This document shows, piece by piece, positions 30,066 to 38,176 of a stretch of DNA of 64,000 nt. The position numbers and the translations under genes are program-made. The notes beneath the pieces were generated by a model, which saw nothing but the letters and a program-made list of their open reading frames with translations, was not told the origin of the DNA and did no database searches. Source of the stretch: an uncultured Pseudomonadota bacterium (GTDB taxonomy: Bacteria > Pseudomonadota > Gammaproteobacteria > Burkholderiales > Thiobacillaceae); contig CAILNT010000074.1 of NCBI GenBank assembly GCA_903835655.1, positions 1 to 64,000 on the forward strand, in the 5' to 3' direction. Positions within the stretch are counted from its first letter, which is position 1. Each line of letters starts with the position of its first letter.

Positions 30066-30089
30066 GCTCCCCCTTTACCCAAGGGGGGA
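30066..30089. repeat. C-rich/G-rich hairpin between hpnC and hpnD
   Basis: CTCCCCCTT (30067-30075) is followed four bases later by AAGGGGGGA (30081-30089), forming a compact hairpin in the 67-base gap. There is no U tract, and hpnD begins 20 bases later, so it is more likely a small interspersed element or an attenuating hairpin than a full terminator. Confidence 0.4.
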
Positions 30090-30108
30090 ATACCCCGCCC
30101 GATCAGGC

Positions 30109-30969
30109 ATGACGCAGGCTGAACCCATGGCCCCCCCCGCCGCCCACGCCTACTGCCAGGAAAAGGCCGCAGCCAGCGGTTCCAGTTTTTATTACAGCTT
30201 CCGCTTCCTCACGCCAGAGCGGCGGCGTGCGATCACCGCCTTCTATGCATTCTGCCGCGAAGTGGACGACATCGCCGACGAGTGCCGCGACGCGGCACTG
30301 GCCAGGACCAAGCTGGCCTGGTGGCGCGACGAGGTGGCGCGCCTCTACACCGGCACACCTACGCACCCGGTCATGCTCGCTCTGCGCGAAGCAGTGGAAC
30401 CCTTCCACCTGCCACAGGAAGCCTTCGAGCAGATCATCGAGGGCATGGAAATGGATCTGGAACGGGTGCGTTACGCCGATTTCGCGGCGCTGCGCCTCTA
30501 TTGCCACCGCGTCGCCGGGGTAGTGGGCGAAGTGGCGGCACAGATCTTTGGCATCGGCGACCGGGCCACCCTCAAGTACGCCAACAAACTGGGGCTGGCC
30601 TTTCAGCTCACCAACATCCTGCGCGATGTCGGCGAAGATGCCCGACGCAACCGCATCTACCTGCCGCGGGAGGAACTGGCCCGGTTCAATGTTTCCGAGG
30701 ACGACCTGCTGCACGCGCGCATGAGCGAGAACTTCCGCGACCTCATGGAATTCCAGTACCAACGCGCGGAACAGACCTACGCGGAAGCGCTTGCCCTGCT
30801 GCCGGTGGCCGAGCGCAAGACACAACTACCCGGCCTGATCATGGCCGCGATTTATCGCGCCCTGCTCCAGGAGATACGCCGCGATGATTTCCGGGTACTC
30901 GACCGGCGCCTGTCGCTGACGCCACTGCGTAAACTCTGGCTGGCCTGGGTAACGTGGATCAAGGGGTAA
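30109..30969 (+). CDS. hpnD: Presqualene diphosphate synthase HpnD
   Basis: This 286-residue protein starts MTQAEPMAPPAAHAYCQEKA. It has SGSSFYYSFRFLTPERRRAI-type sequence, the Asp motif CREVDDIADECRD near 47 and NILRDVGEDARRNRIYLP near 173, all characteristic of squalene/phytoene synthases. HpnD condenses two farnesyl diphosphates to presqualene diphosphate. It overlaps the start of hpnE by 16 bases. Confidence 0.95.
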   Translation: MTQAEPMAPPAAHAYCQEKAAASGSSFYYSFRFLTPERRRAITAFYAFCREVDDIADECRDAALARTKLAWWRDEVARLYTGTPTHPVMLALREAVEPFHLPQEAFEQIIEGMEMDLERVRYADFAALRLYCHRVAGVVGEVAAQIFGIGDRATLKYANKLGLAFQLTNILRDVGEDARRNRIYLPREELARFNVSEDDLLHARMSENFRDLMEFQYQRAEQTYAEALALLPVAERKTQLPGLIMAAIYRALLQEIRRDDFRVLDRRLSLTPLRKLWLAWVTWIKG

Positions 30970-32252
30970 TACCCACTGGGACCGTCGCTGTCATCGGCGG
31001 CGGCTGGGCGGGCATCGCCTGCGCCGTGGAACTGGCCGACGCGGGGCGCCCGGTGACCCTCTTTGAAGCGGCGAAGCGACTCGGCGGCCGCGCGCGCGGC
31101 GTGGACTGGAATGGCATCCGCATCGACAACGGCCAGCACCTGATGATCGGCGCCTATGGCGCCACCCAAGCCCTGCTGCACCGCCTGGGCACGACGCATC
31201 TGCTGGAGCGGCGGCGGCTGGATTTTCGCCTGCCCGGATTCCGCCTGGCGCTGCCCAATCTGCCCGCCCCACTGCATCTGGCCGGTGGCCTGCTGCTGGC
31301 CCGGGGCCTTACTCTCGCGCAGAAGTGGGCCGCGGCGCGTTTCATGCGGACCTTGAAGGCCAGGCATTTTCGCCTGCCCGAAGACATCCCCGCGGCAGAT
31401 CTGCTGCGCCAACAGCAGCAACCGGCGCCGCTGATCGCCCGGCTCTGGGCACCGATCTGCATCGCCGCACTGAACACACCGCTCGAAACCGCTTCCGCGC
31501 AGGTCTTCTGCAACGTGCTGCGCGACAGCCTGGCGGGGCGGCGCGCGGACAGCGACCTGCTGTTCAATCGCTGCGATCTGTCGACGCTGCTCGCCGGGGC
31601 CTCAATAAAGCACCCCGGCATCGACTTCAGGCTGGGCGAGAAGATCGGCCGCATCGAACCGAGGCGTAACGGTTTTCACCTTTCCGGCCCGCAGGTGGAA
31701 GCCGGGCAGGTGGTCCTGGCCGTGCATCCCGTCCGTCTGCCCACCCTGCTCGCCGAACTGCCGGAAATGGCGGCCGTCGCCGACGCGGTCGCGACCTTCA
31801 CCTGGCAACCCATCCTCACTTTGTGGCTGCATTTTGTGGCACCCGTGGTTTTTCCCTTTCCCATGCTGGGACTGGGCGAAGGCCAGGCGCCCTGGGCATT
31901 CGAGCGCAACGACCTCGCCCCTGGCCTCGTCGCCATCGTCATGAGCGCCGAGGGCCCGCACCTGCGGCTGCCGGCGGCACAGTTGCGCGATGTAACCCTG
32001 GCCCTGCTGGCGCGCGCGCTCGGCCCCCTGCCGGCCCTGCTGGACTGGAAGACCATCACGGAAAAACGCGCCACCTGGAGTTGCGTGCCCGGCCTACCTC
32101 GCCCCGGCAACGTCACCCCCATGCCCGGCCTCTTTCTGGCCGGGGACTACACCGCCGACTTCGACACCACGAACGGGTACCCCGCCACCCTCGAAGGCGC
32201 GGTGCGCAGTGGCGTAAAATGCGCGCACCTGATCTTGAGCGGTCAGGGCTGA
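30954..32252 (+). CDS. hpnE: Hydroxysqualene dehydroxylase HpnE
   Basis: This 432-residue FAD-dependent amine-oxidase-fold enzyme has the dinucleotide motif VAVIGGGWAGIACAVELA near 11 and GGRARGVDWNGIRIDNGQHL near 45. The C-terminal FAD-contact region reads LFLAGDYTADFDTTNGYPAT, near 400. HpnE reduces hydroxysqualene to squalene. The GTG start lies inside hpnD. No squalene-hopene cyclase is in the window, so it must lie elsewhere if hopanoids are made. Confidence 0.95.
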   Translation: MDQGVIPTGTVAVIGGGWAGIACAVELADAGRPVTLFEAAKRLGGRARGVDWNGIRIDNGQHLMIGAYGATQALLHRLGTTHLLERRRLDFRLPGFRLALPNLPAPLHLAGGLLLARGLTLAQKWAAARFMRTLKARHFRLPEDIPAADLLRQQQQPAPLIARLWAPICIAALNTPLETASAQVFCNVLRDSLAGRRADSDLLFNRCDLSTLLAGASIKHPGIDFRLGEKIGRIEPRRNGFHLSGPQVEAGQVVLAVHPVRLPTLLAELPEMAAVADAVATFTWQPILTLWLHFVAPVVFPFPMLGLGEGQAPWAFERNDLAPGLVAIVMSAEGPHLRLPAAQLRDVTLALLARALGPLPALLDWKTITEKRATWSCVPGLPRPGNVTPMPGLFLAGDYTADFDTTNGYPATLEGAVRSGVKCAHLILSGQG

Positions 32253-32293
32253 GCCCCTACCACTCGCTATTCGCCATCCTCGACCCGATCCTC

Positions 32294-33016
32294 ATGCCCC
32301 CAGACCTTTTGAACAAACGCGTCCTCCTCGTAACTGGTGCCGGCAGCGGCCTCGGCCGCGCGGCGGCACTGGCTTTCGCCCGCCACGGCGCCACCGTGAT
32401 CCTTCTGGGACGCACTGTAGGCAAGCTGGAAGGCCTCTACGACGACATCGTCGCGGCTGGCGGAGCGCAGCCAGCCATCTTTCCGGTGGATCTGTCCGCC
32501 GCCACCGATGACAACTTTGATGCCATAGCCCAAGCCATCACCCATCAGCTCGGTCGCCTCGACGGCATCCTGCATTGCGCAACGGAATTCGATCGGCTCT
32601 CGCCTCTGGAACAAGAATGTCTGGAAGAATGGCTACGCCTGTTCCGGGTCAACGCCGCCGTTCCCGCCGCGATCAACCGCAGTTGCAGCGCCCTGCTTGC
32701 CGCCTCCGCGGCCTCCGTGGTCCTGGTGGGAGAGAGCCACGGCCATGCGCCGGTCGCCTACTGGGGCGGCTATGCCGTGTCCAAGGCGGCACTGGAGGCC
32801 TACTTCAAGGTGCAGGCCGACGAATGGTCGGATGCGCCCATGCGCATCAACCTGTACACGCCCGGCCCGATGCATTCCCCGCTGCGCATGAAGACTCACC
32901 CAGGTGAGGACAAGTCCCTTCTACCCACCTGCGAGGATATCGCCGCGCGTCTGGTCTGGCTGATGGGCCCGGAGAGCCGGGAAATACGTGGGCAGTCCAT
33001 CGCCGGGCCCGCATGA
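32294..33016 (+). CDS. Short-chain dehydrogenase, YciK-like
   Basis: This 240-residue protein has the NAD(P) motif VTGAGSGLGRAAALAFARHG near 14-33, HCATEFDRLSPLE near 93, a Ser in VVLVGESHGHAP near 142 and the catalytic YAVSKAALEAYFK near 157. The ending GPESREIRGQSIAGPA is like that of the YciK group. The substrate is unknown. It starts 41 bases after hpnE but the intervening DNA carries an interspersed motif, so cotranscription is uncertain. Confidence 0.88.
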   Translation: MPPDLLNKRVLLVTGAGSGLGRAAALAFARHGATVILLGRTVGKLEGLYDDIVAAGGAQPAIFPVDLSAATDDNFDAIAQAITHQLGRLDGILHCATEFDRLSPLEQECLEEWLRLFRVNAAVPAAINRSCSALLAASAASVVLVGESHGHAPVAYWGGYAVSKAALEAYFKVQADEWSDAPMRINLYTPGPMHSPLRMKTHPGEDKSLLPTCEDIAARLVWLMGPESREIRGQSIAGPA

Positions 33017-33257
33017 TGCCGGAAGCCCACCGTGCCGGCGCCCCCCAGCCCGGCGTAAGCACCACGTATCAATCATCGCTTCCTTATCGACTCGATTGCG
33101 AGTACGCTGCACGCGCAGTCATTTCAAGTTGTGTAGTTACAGTTCCGCAGTCGTGACCCTAATCGGTCGCAGTGCTTCAGTACCCTCCTACAGTCCTTGA
33201 TGTCGCCGCACCCCACCGGGCGTGAGTTCGGATTTATTTATTTGAAAAGGAATGTAG
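33017..33257 (+). promoter_or_regulatory. Long leader region of the cold-shock gene
   Basis: These 241 bases hold no credible gene. Cold-shock genes often have long 5' untranslated regions that fold to control translation, and the spacing here fits that. The last 20 bases are AT-rich (TTTATTTATTTGAAAAGG) and contain the ribosome-binding site. I cannot place the promoter with confidence. Confidence 0.4.
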
Positions 33258-33461
33258 ATGTCTACCGGTACTGTTAAATGGTTCAACGATGCCAAAGGCT
33301 TTGGCTTTATCACTCCTGACGAAGGTGGCGACGACCTGTTCGCCCACTTCTCCGAAATCCAGGACAGCGGCTTCAAGTCCTTGACCGAAGGCCAGAAGGT
33401 CAATTACGAAGTCAAGACCGGCCCCAAGGGCAAGCTCGCGGCGTCCATCAAGCCCGTGTAA
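33258..33461 (+). CDS. Cold-shock protein, CspA family
   Basis: This 67-residue single cold-shock domain has both nucleic-acid-binding motifs: KGFGFITP near residue 15 and DLFAHFSEI near 28. It begins [14 protein letters not shown]. CspA-type proteins bind single-stranded RNA/DNA and melt mRNA structure. It is a single-gene unit, closed by a clear terminator. Confidence 0.97.
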   Translation: MSTGTVKWFNDAKGFGFITPDEGGDDLFAHFSEIQDSGFKSLTEGQKVNYEVKTGPKGKLAASIKPV

Positions 33462-33480
33462 GCAAGCTGTCTCGTTGAAA

Positions 33481-33507
33481 GAAGGCCGGTCGATCCGGCC
33501 TTTTTCT
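33481..33507 (+). terminator. Rho-independent terminator of the cold-shock gene
   Basis: AAGGCCGG (33483-33490), a four-to-five-base loop, then CCGGCC followed by TTTTT forms a textbook terminator 20 bases after the cold-shock stop codon. Confidence 0.9.
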
Positions 33508-33569
33508 ATTGCAGCGCTATTATTTCGACAACCAGTAGGTTGGGGAGGGTGACATGTGCAACATCACTT

Positions 33570-33770
33570 TCATCGTAACGGGTAGTGCTGTATCTCAGCA
33601 GATAGCGCGTTGAGATTTTTCCCGATCTCGATGTTGGCTGCGTGATGGAGGCCTGACTCCTCCTGGAACCGTGCTTCCAGACTGTTCAGGTGTTGTGTGG
33701 TTGCCGGGTCATGCGTGGCGCAGCCGGCCATGGCCAGTAGCGCGACAAGGGTAAAAATGCGAGGGTTCAT
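33570..33770 (-). CDS. Small lipoprotein
   Basis: This 66-residue product has a signal peptide and lipobox (TLVALLAMAGCATHD, Cys near 17), followed by a short helical region (HLNSLEARFQEESGLHHAAN). It is the last gene of a minus-strand run with two OmpA/Pal-like lipoproteins and is spaced 26 bases from the preceding one. No family is recognised. Confidence 0.6.
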   Translation of the reverse strand: MNPRIFTLVALLAMAGCATHDPATTQHLNSLEARFQEESGLHHAANIEIGKNLNALSAEIQHYPLR

Positions 33771-33796
33771 GAAGGCTCCAAGTCAGTGGATACTTT

Positions 33797-34495
33797 TTAC
33801 CGGCTCCCAGCTTCGGGTTTCCAAGGTGTCAGGACGATTTCCACACGACGGTTGCGTTGCCGGTCCACCTGCTTGTCATTTGGAGCAACAGGTCGATATT
33901 CAGAGAATCCAACAACTTCCATTCTGGCAGGATCAATGTGCTGGTGAAATTGAAAGTAGCGGACAACGCTGGAAGCACGGGCGCCGGATAGCTCCCAATT
34001 AGAGAAATACTTTTTCTTGAGGTCAGGGCCGATAGGCACATCATCCGTATGACCCTCCACTCGTATGGTTTCTTTGGCATTTGCGATCACCCCTGCCACC
34101 TTGCCCAGTACCCCGAGGCCACCCGGCAGGATGTCTGCACTCCCCGACTTGAACAGAATTCTGTCCATCACCCGCACAGACAGCTGGGAGCGCAGGCGTT
34201 CGATCTCCACATCCTTCGCTCCGATCTCATTCTTGAGTTGTTCGCGCAGTTGCTGTTCCATAGACTTCAAGTCCAGTATCTGCTGCACACCCACCTCGAC
34301 ATCCTTCAAGAATGAAGTGTGTGCTTCCTTACCTGCCTCTTTGCAGGCATCCAGATCGGCCATGGATTTTTCCCGCATGGACGCAAGATCAGTCCTGCAG
34401 GAGGCCGCTTCAACAGCCTTCTCATCCACAGCACGTTGCGTCGCGCAGCCCGCTAATGATAGCAGTACGGCCAAGGCAAAACCTACTTGTTTCAT
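33797..34495 (-). CDS. OmpA-family lipoprotein with coiled-coil linker
   Basis: This 232-residue protein has a lipoprotein signal (LAVLLSLAGCATQ, Cys near 17), a helical linker with heptads (QQILDLKSMEQQLREQLKNE, about 70-100) and a C-terminal OmpA/MotB peptidoglycan-binding domain: VEGHTDDVPIGP near 145, LSGARASSVVRYF near 170 and DRQRNRRVEIVLTP near 213. It likely tethers the outer membrane to the cell wall. DVPI-type loops occur in MotB-like OmpA proteins. Its neighbours are also lipoproteins. Confidence 0.88.
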   Translation of the reverse strand: MKQVGFALAVLLSLAGCATQRAVDEKAVEAASCRTDLASMREKSMADLDACKEAGKEAHTSFLKDVEVGVQQILDLKSMEQQLREQLKNEIGAKDVEIERLRSQLSVRVMDRILFKSGSADILPGGLGVLGKVAGVIANAKETIRVEGHTDDVPIGPDLKKKYFSNWELSGARASSVVRYFQFHQHIDPARMEVVGFSEYRPVAPNDKQVDRQRNRRVEIVLTPWKPEAGSR

Positions 34496-34575
34496 AACAT
34501 TACTCCGGAAGGCTCAGATCCGCAGTCACTGAAGACATGGGAACGGTAACCGGCTTAATTAGATAACCCATTAGA

Positions 34576-35256
34576 CTATTGGTTCGCACTGGTATTGTTT
34601 TCTGAAAAATCAACCCTACGATTTATTGTCCAGCATCGTTCCTCGTGACACTCTGCGCGGGGCTTCTCCCTGCCATAACTGATTGCCTCAATTGATGAAT
34701 CTGGCACTCCATTAAGCAATAGAGCTTTCCTTACAGCCTCGGCGCGCTTTTGGCCAAGGGCGAGGTTGTACTCCCGGCTTCCACGTTCATCGGCATTACC
34801 CTCCAGGCGGACCTGTAATTTAGGTGTGGAGATCAAAAGCCGTGCACTCTTAATTACGATGGCTTGATATTCCGGCTTGATCGAGTAGCCATCGTAGTCA
34901 AAGAAGATGCTCCTTGAAGCTAGACTTGTTGCAATGCTACTTTGTTGTTGTTTTTCGTTCTCGTTGGCGAGACTCTCCTCGTTAGTGCGAAGGGTACTAC
35001 CTTGCTCAGTCGATATAGGTATGTCGTGGGGAGCCGCTGACGCTAGTACAGGAGATTTTGCATGGATCGACTCGATGCCACCTTCACTGACTTGTGCATC
35101 CTTGTTTCCAGTGGATCCCTCAGCGCCAGATGTGACAGGGTTTGTGGCCACTTTGTCAGCCCTGCCCTCGATTGAAGCACTTGTTGGTTTTTTAGGTGTT
35201 GCAGAGCAGGCGGAAAGCACTCCGCAAGCTACGAGGATGAAGAGATAGCGTGACAT
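34576..35256 (-). CDS. Pal/OmpA-family lipoprotein
   Basis: This 226-residue protein starts MSRYLFILVACGVLSACSATPK (lipobox Cys near 17). A low-complexity Ser/Thr/Glu stretch of about 100 residues precedes the OmpA domain: IFFDYDGYSIKPEYQAIV near 128, LEGNADERGSREYNLALGQK near 160, and INRRVDFSE at the end. The EGNADERG signature is that of Pal. The cognate tol genes are not here and base composition is less GC-rich than nearby, so this may be an extra, acquired Pal. It is divergent from a MarR regulator. Confidence 0.85.
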   Translation of the reverse strand: MSRYLFILVACGVLSACSATPKKPTSASIEGRADKVATNPVTSGAEGSTGNKDAQVSEGGIESIHAKSPVLASAAPHDIPISTEQGSTLRTNEESLANENEKQQQSSIATSLASRSIFFDYDGYSIKPEYQAIVIKSARLLISTPKLQVRLEGNADERGSREYNLALGQKRAEAVRKALLLNGVPDSSIEAISYGREKPRAECHEERCWTINRRVDFSENNTSANQ

Positions 35257-35287
35257 GAAAGTCCCCAGAACGGCACGTTGCATTTGC

Positions 35288-35302
35288 ATAAATATGATTT
35301 AT
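35288..35302. promoter_or_regulatory. Palindrome in the Pal-like/MarR divergent promoter
   Basis: ATAAAT-ATG-ATTTAT is a perfect 6-3-6 inverted repeat in an AT-rich 103-base divergent gap. MarR proteins typically bind such 13-20-bp palindromes and repress both themselves and the neighbouring gene. TAATAT a few bases on could be the marR -10. Confidence 0.5.
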
Positions 35303-35359
35303 ACGTAATATATTTGCGATGGTACACTTGTTCCAACGTCCATAGCAACAGGAGCCGAT

Positions 35360-35839
35360 GTGCCCAAACGAGTCGACCGCCCGTCCGTTACCGACGCGCT
35401 AAGGAAATTCCGCGTCATCTATGGTTGCGTGCGCCAGCATTTTCGTGAGGTAGAGCAGCAGTGCGGCGTTTCTGGCTCCCAGCTCTGGATCCTCCAGGAA
35501 ATAGCCAGCACGCCGGGCATCGGGGTTTCTGAGTTGGCCGAACGGCTTTCGATACATCAGTCAACGTGTAGCCAGCTGGTGGAAAAACTCACAGTGCATG
35601 GCTACGTCGTGAAAGCTCGCAGCGCCCAGGACCAGCGACGTGTTGGTTTGTCTCTCACGGATACGGCGAACACGTTGCTTGCCACCGCTCCAGGCCCTAC
35701 GGAAGGCGTGTTCCCGAGTGCTCTAAGGGCGCTGAGTGAGGCTGAACTTAGTGCCCTTGATCATGCGCTGTCGATGGTGATCTCGCAGTTGCGCGTAAGT
35801 GATGATAGGTTTGCTGACCAGCCTTTGGCAGATCTTTGA
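35360..35839 (+). CDS. MarR-family transcriptional regulator
   Basis: This 159-residue winged-helix protein has a GTG start with AGGAG upstream. The DNA-binding part includes SQLWILQEIASTPGIGVSEL near 43, LSIHQSTCSQLVEKLTVHGYV near 67 and the wing SAQDQRRVGLSLTDTA near 93. The effector is unknown. It is divergent from the Pal-like lipoprotein and has a palindrome between the two start codons. Confidence 0.9.
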   Translation: MPKRVDRPSVTDALRKFRVIYGCVRQHFREVEQQCGVSGSQLWILQEIASTPGIGVSELAERLSIHQSTCSQLVEKLTVHGYVVKARSAQDQRRVGLSLTDTANTLLATAPGPTEGVFPSALRALSEAELSALDHALSMVISQLRVSDDRFADQPLADL

Positions 35840-35857
35840 TACTACGGACATGGAGTC

Positions 35858-36117
35858 ATGCAAATGGAAGTCTGGATAAAATCCCTCGAAGTTGACATGC
35901 AGGTCAAGCAACAAGGAGTCGAGTTGGAAGTCCGCAGCAAGGATGGCAGGGAACGCGTGGGCAACTGCTACGCCACACAGGCTGGTCTGGTCTGGTGTGG
36001 TGCAAAGGCAAGGCGAAGAAGGAGCACGGGGTATGGATCGGGTGGGAGGATTTCATGGCCATCTGCACCACGCAGGAGGTATTGAAAGCAGCCGTCCGTG
36101 CGGCGAAAGCCGCATGA
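35858..36117 (+). pseudogene. Small conserved protein gene with a frameshift from a 5-bp duplication
   Basis: The frame starts at ATG 35858 and reads MQVKQQGVELEVRSKDGRERVG then CYATQAGLVWC. At 35993-36002 the pentamer TGGTG occurs twice in tandem. Removing one copy restores a sensible continuation WCKGKAKKEHGVWIGWEDFM and the ending EVLKAAVRAAKAA before a TGA at 36115-36117. As it stands, the frame shifts to Arg-rich nonsense. The intact form resembles short hypothetical proteins of betaproteobacteria. A sequencing error is also possible. Confidence 0.65.
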
Positions 36118-36183
36118 TGCCCTGCGGCCACCTCCCAACCGGCCTGATTTGCCGATTTGCCTGGGACAGATCCAAGATTCTGC

Positions 36184-37479
36184 ATGATTGATCACAACCA
36201 CCTAAAAAGTCTGCTTTCGCCAACAGAATGGCTGATGCGCTTGGTGTTCTGGGGTGGCGCCATCGTGGTGGGGGTAGTGGCTGTCCTGTTTTCCATAGGT
36301 GCACAGTTCGCTGACCGCTGCTTCCATGGGATTCTTTTCATATCGCCCTGGCTTCCTTTCCTGGTCATGCCGACGGGGCTTGCACTGTCCACGTGGTTGT
36401 CGCGGAGGTACTTCGCGGGTGCCCAAGGAAGTGGCATACCGCAAACCATCGCCGCCATGCAGATCGACAATCTGGAACAGCCAAGTGGCTTGCTGTCGCT
36501 GCGCATTGCGGTGGGGAAGGTATTCCTCACCATTCTGGCGCTCTGCTGTGGCGCATCGGTGGGCCGGGAAGGCCCCACGGTACAGGTCGGCGCTTCCATC
36601 ATGTATTCACTGCGTCGCTTCCCCCATTTCTCCTATCGTGATCAAATGCAAGGATTGATAGTCGCTGGTGCCGCCGCAGGTATTGCGGCAGCGTTTAATA
36701 CACCACTGGCAGGGATCACCTTCGCTATCGAAGAATTGTCCCGGTCATTTGCTCAACGTACTAACGGACTCGTGATCACCGCGATCATTTTCGCCGGCCT
36801 GGCCGCCAATTCGATCTTGGGCAACTACACCTATTTCGGCACTGTATCGACCTCGCTCGATATCGGCACCGGTTGGCTAGCCGTCATCGTCTGCGGCATC
36901 ACCGGTGGGCTTGCCGGCGGATTGTTTGCGCGCCTGCTAATCATTGCCAGCGAAGGCTGGCGCGGCGTCATCGGGCAATGGATCAGCGAAAATCCCGTAA
37001 TGTTCGCGGCATCATGTGGTCTCGTCCTGGCATGCCTGGGTCTCCTGTCTGGCCAGCACACTTATGGTACGGGCTATGACGAAGCGCGCGACATCATAGC
37101 TCATGGAGATGCCAATTATCCAGGTTACGGCTTATATAAATCTCTGGCGACGCTGGTGTCCTATTTCAGCGGGATTCCTGGCGGTATTTTTGCACCTTCC
37201 CTGGCGACTGGTGCGGGTATGGGCGCCTTACTGTCTCATCTGGTCTCCTTCGCACCTACCAGTACCGTGATCGTACTGGGCATGGTCGCCTATTTCTCCG
37301 GGGTCACCCAGGCGCCATTGACGGCCTTCATCATCGTTATGGAAATGACTGACAACCATAGCATCGTCGTGCCGCTCATGGCGACAGCGCTGATCGCTCA
37401 TGGCATCTCCCGGCTTATCTGCCATGAATCCCTCTACAAGGCGCTCGCGGAACGATTTGTCACGCGGCAGAATGTCTAG
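36184..37479 (+). CDS. ClC-family chloride channel/transporter
   Basis: This 431-residue membrane protein has about ten to twelve hydrophobic helices and the three ClC selectivity motifs: GSGIPQ near 88, GREGPTVQVG near 128 (including the gating Glu) and GGIFAPSLATGAGMG near 335. It lacks C-terminal CBS domains. The gating Glu is present, so proton-coupled exchange is possible. It lies downstream of the MarR and frameshifted genes in the lower-GC patch; a role in acid or halide stress is inference. Confidence 0.92.
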   Translation: MIDHNHLKSLLSPTEWLMRLVFWGGAIVVGVVAVLFSIGAQFADRCFHGILFISPWLPFLVMPTGLALSTWLSRRYFAGAQGSGIPQTIAAMQIDNLEQPSGLLSLRIAVGKVFLTILALCCGASVGREGPTVQVGASIMYSLRRFPHFSYRDQMQGLIVAGAAAGIAAAFNTPLAGITFAIEELSRSFAQRTNGLVITAIIFAGLAANSILGNYTYFGTVSTSLDIGTGWLAVIVCGITGGLAGGLFARLLIIASEGWRGVIGQWISENPVMFAASCGLVLACLGLLSGQHTYGTGYDEARDIIAHGDANYPGYGLYKSLATLVSYFSGIPGGIFAPSLATGAGMGALLSHLVSFAPTSTVIVLGMVAYFSGVTQAPLTAFIIVMEMTDNHSIVVPLMATALIAHGISRLICHESLYKALAERFVTRQNV

Positions 37480-37741
37480 TTCAGGTTTCCTGCCAGCAAC
37501 CGGGTCGTGGTGGCTTGGATCAACAGGGTCGCCAGAATGACCATGATGGTGGACACATTCGCAGCGACCGCACGCGCGTCGTCGTGTACCCGCAAGGAGC
37601 AGGCCGATCTTCGTACGCGCTTGAGCGCTACGACTCCGCGCCCTTGCCAGACAACTCGCCAGACGCACACTCGGGCGTGTTCAACTGAGGATTCAAGGTT
37701 CAAGGCTGAGGCGCCAAATACCTGGCACCGACACCGGGCAG
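37480..37741. other. Gap between ClC gene and pilin operon; possible gene remnant
   Basis: I see no intact gene. On the minus strand, 37476-37600 encodes ANVSTIMVILATLLIQATTT then RLLAGNLN before a stop. This looks like a membrane helix, perhaps the C-terminus of a cation antiporter, but upstream of it the frame degenerates. Treat it as a possible remnant only. Confidence 0.3.
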
Positions 37742-38176
37742 TCATTGCCTCCAACAATCGCCCACGCTACCCGAACTCACCCCTTTCACACCGAGATGAT
37801 CCAGGGTGAACGTGCCGCAGCTGTCGTTAGCCTGGTTTCCGGTAGGCACCGCCTTCAACGTGAAGGTCGAAGCGATGGGCGTGCTCACGGTCGGGGTGAC
37901 CACACTCAGATTGTAATAAGTGGTGCTGGCCCCACTGGTCAATGGCATCGGATCGGCCGAATAACCGAGCGTAGTCATGCTAGCCGAGTAGGCGTTATTC
38001 GTAGTGAAATAACGCGCTTCCCGACTCGCAAGGTCCAGTATCCCGTTGATGGCTGCCGCCCGATGCGCCGTCAGAACATAGCTGTTATAAGCCGGCATGG
38101 CGATCGCAGCCAGTATCCCGATGATCGCCACGACGATCATGAGTTCGACCAGAGTAAATCCCCTGCTGATTTTCAA
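37742..38176 (-). CDS. pilE: Type IV minor pilin, PilE-like
   Basis: This 144-residue prepilin has a short leader and the peptidase site [21 protein letters not shown], with a hydrophobic helix of about 22 residues. [17 protein letters not shown] is the usual start of the globular head, and two Cys near the end (SCGTF and GDCWRQ) form the D-loop. It starts with TTG just after a strong GGAGGAG site; the TTG overlaps the pilY1 stop. It is the last gene of the minor-pilin operon. Confidence 0.9.
   Translation of the reverse strand: MKISRGFTLVELMIVVAIIGILAAIAMPAYNSYVLTAHRAAAINGILDLASREARYFTTNNAYSASMTTLGYSADPMPLTSGASTTYYNLSVVTPTVSTPIASTFTLKAVPTGNQANDSCGTFTLDHLGVKGVSSGSVGDCWRQ

Noticed and set aside
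31823-32293. Long N-terminal extension of the short-chain dehydrogenase
   Set aside because: It is antiframe to hpnE and very Arg/Pro-rich; the ATG at 32294 gives the normal dehydrogenase start.
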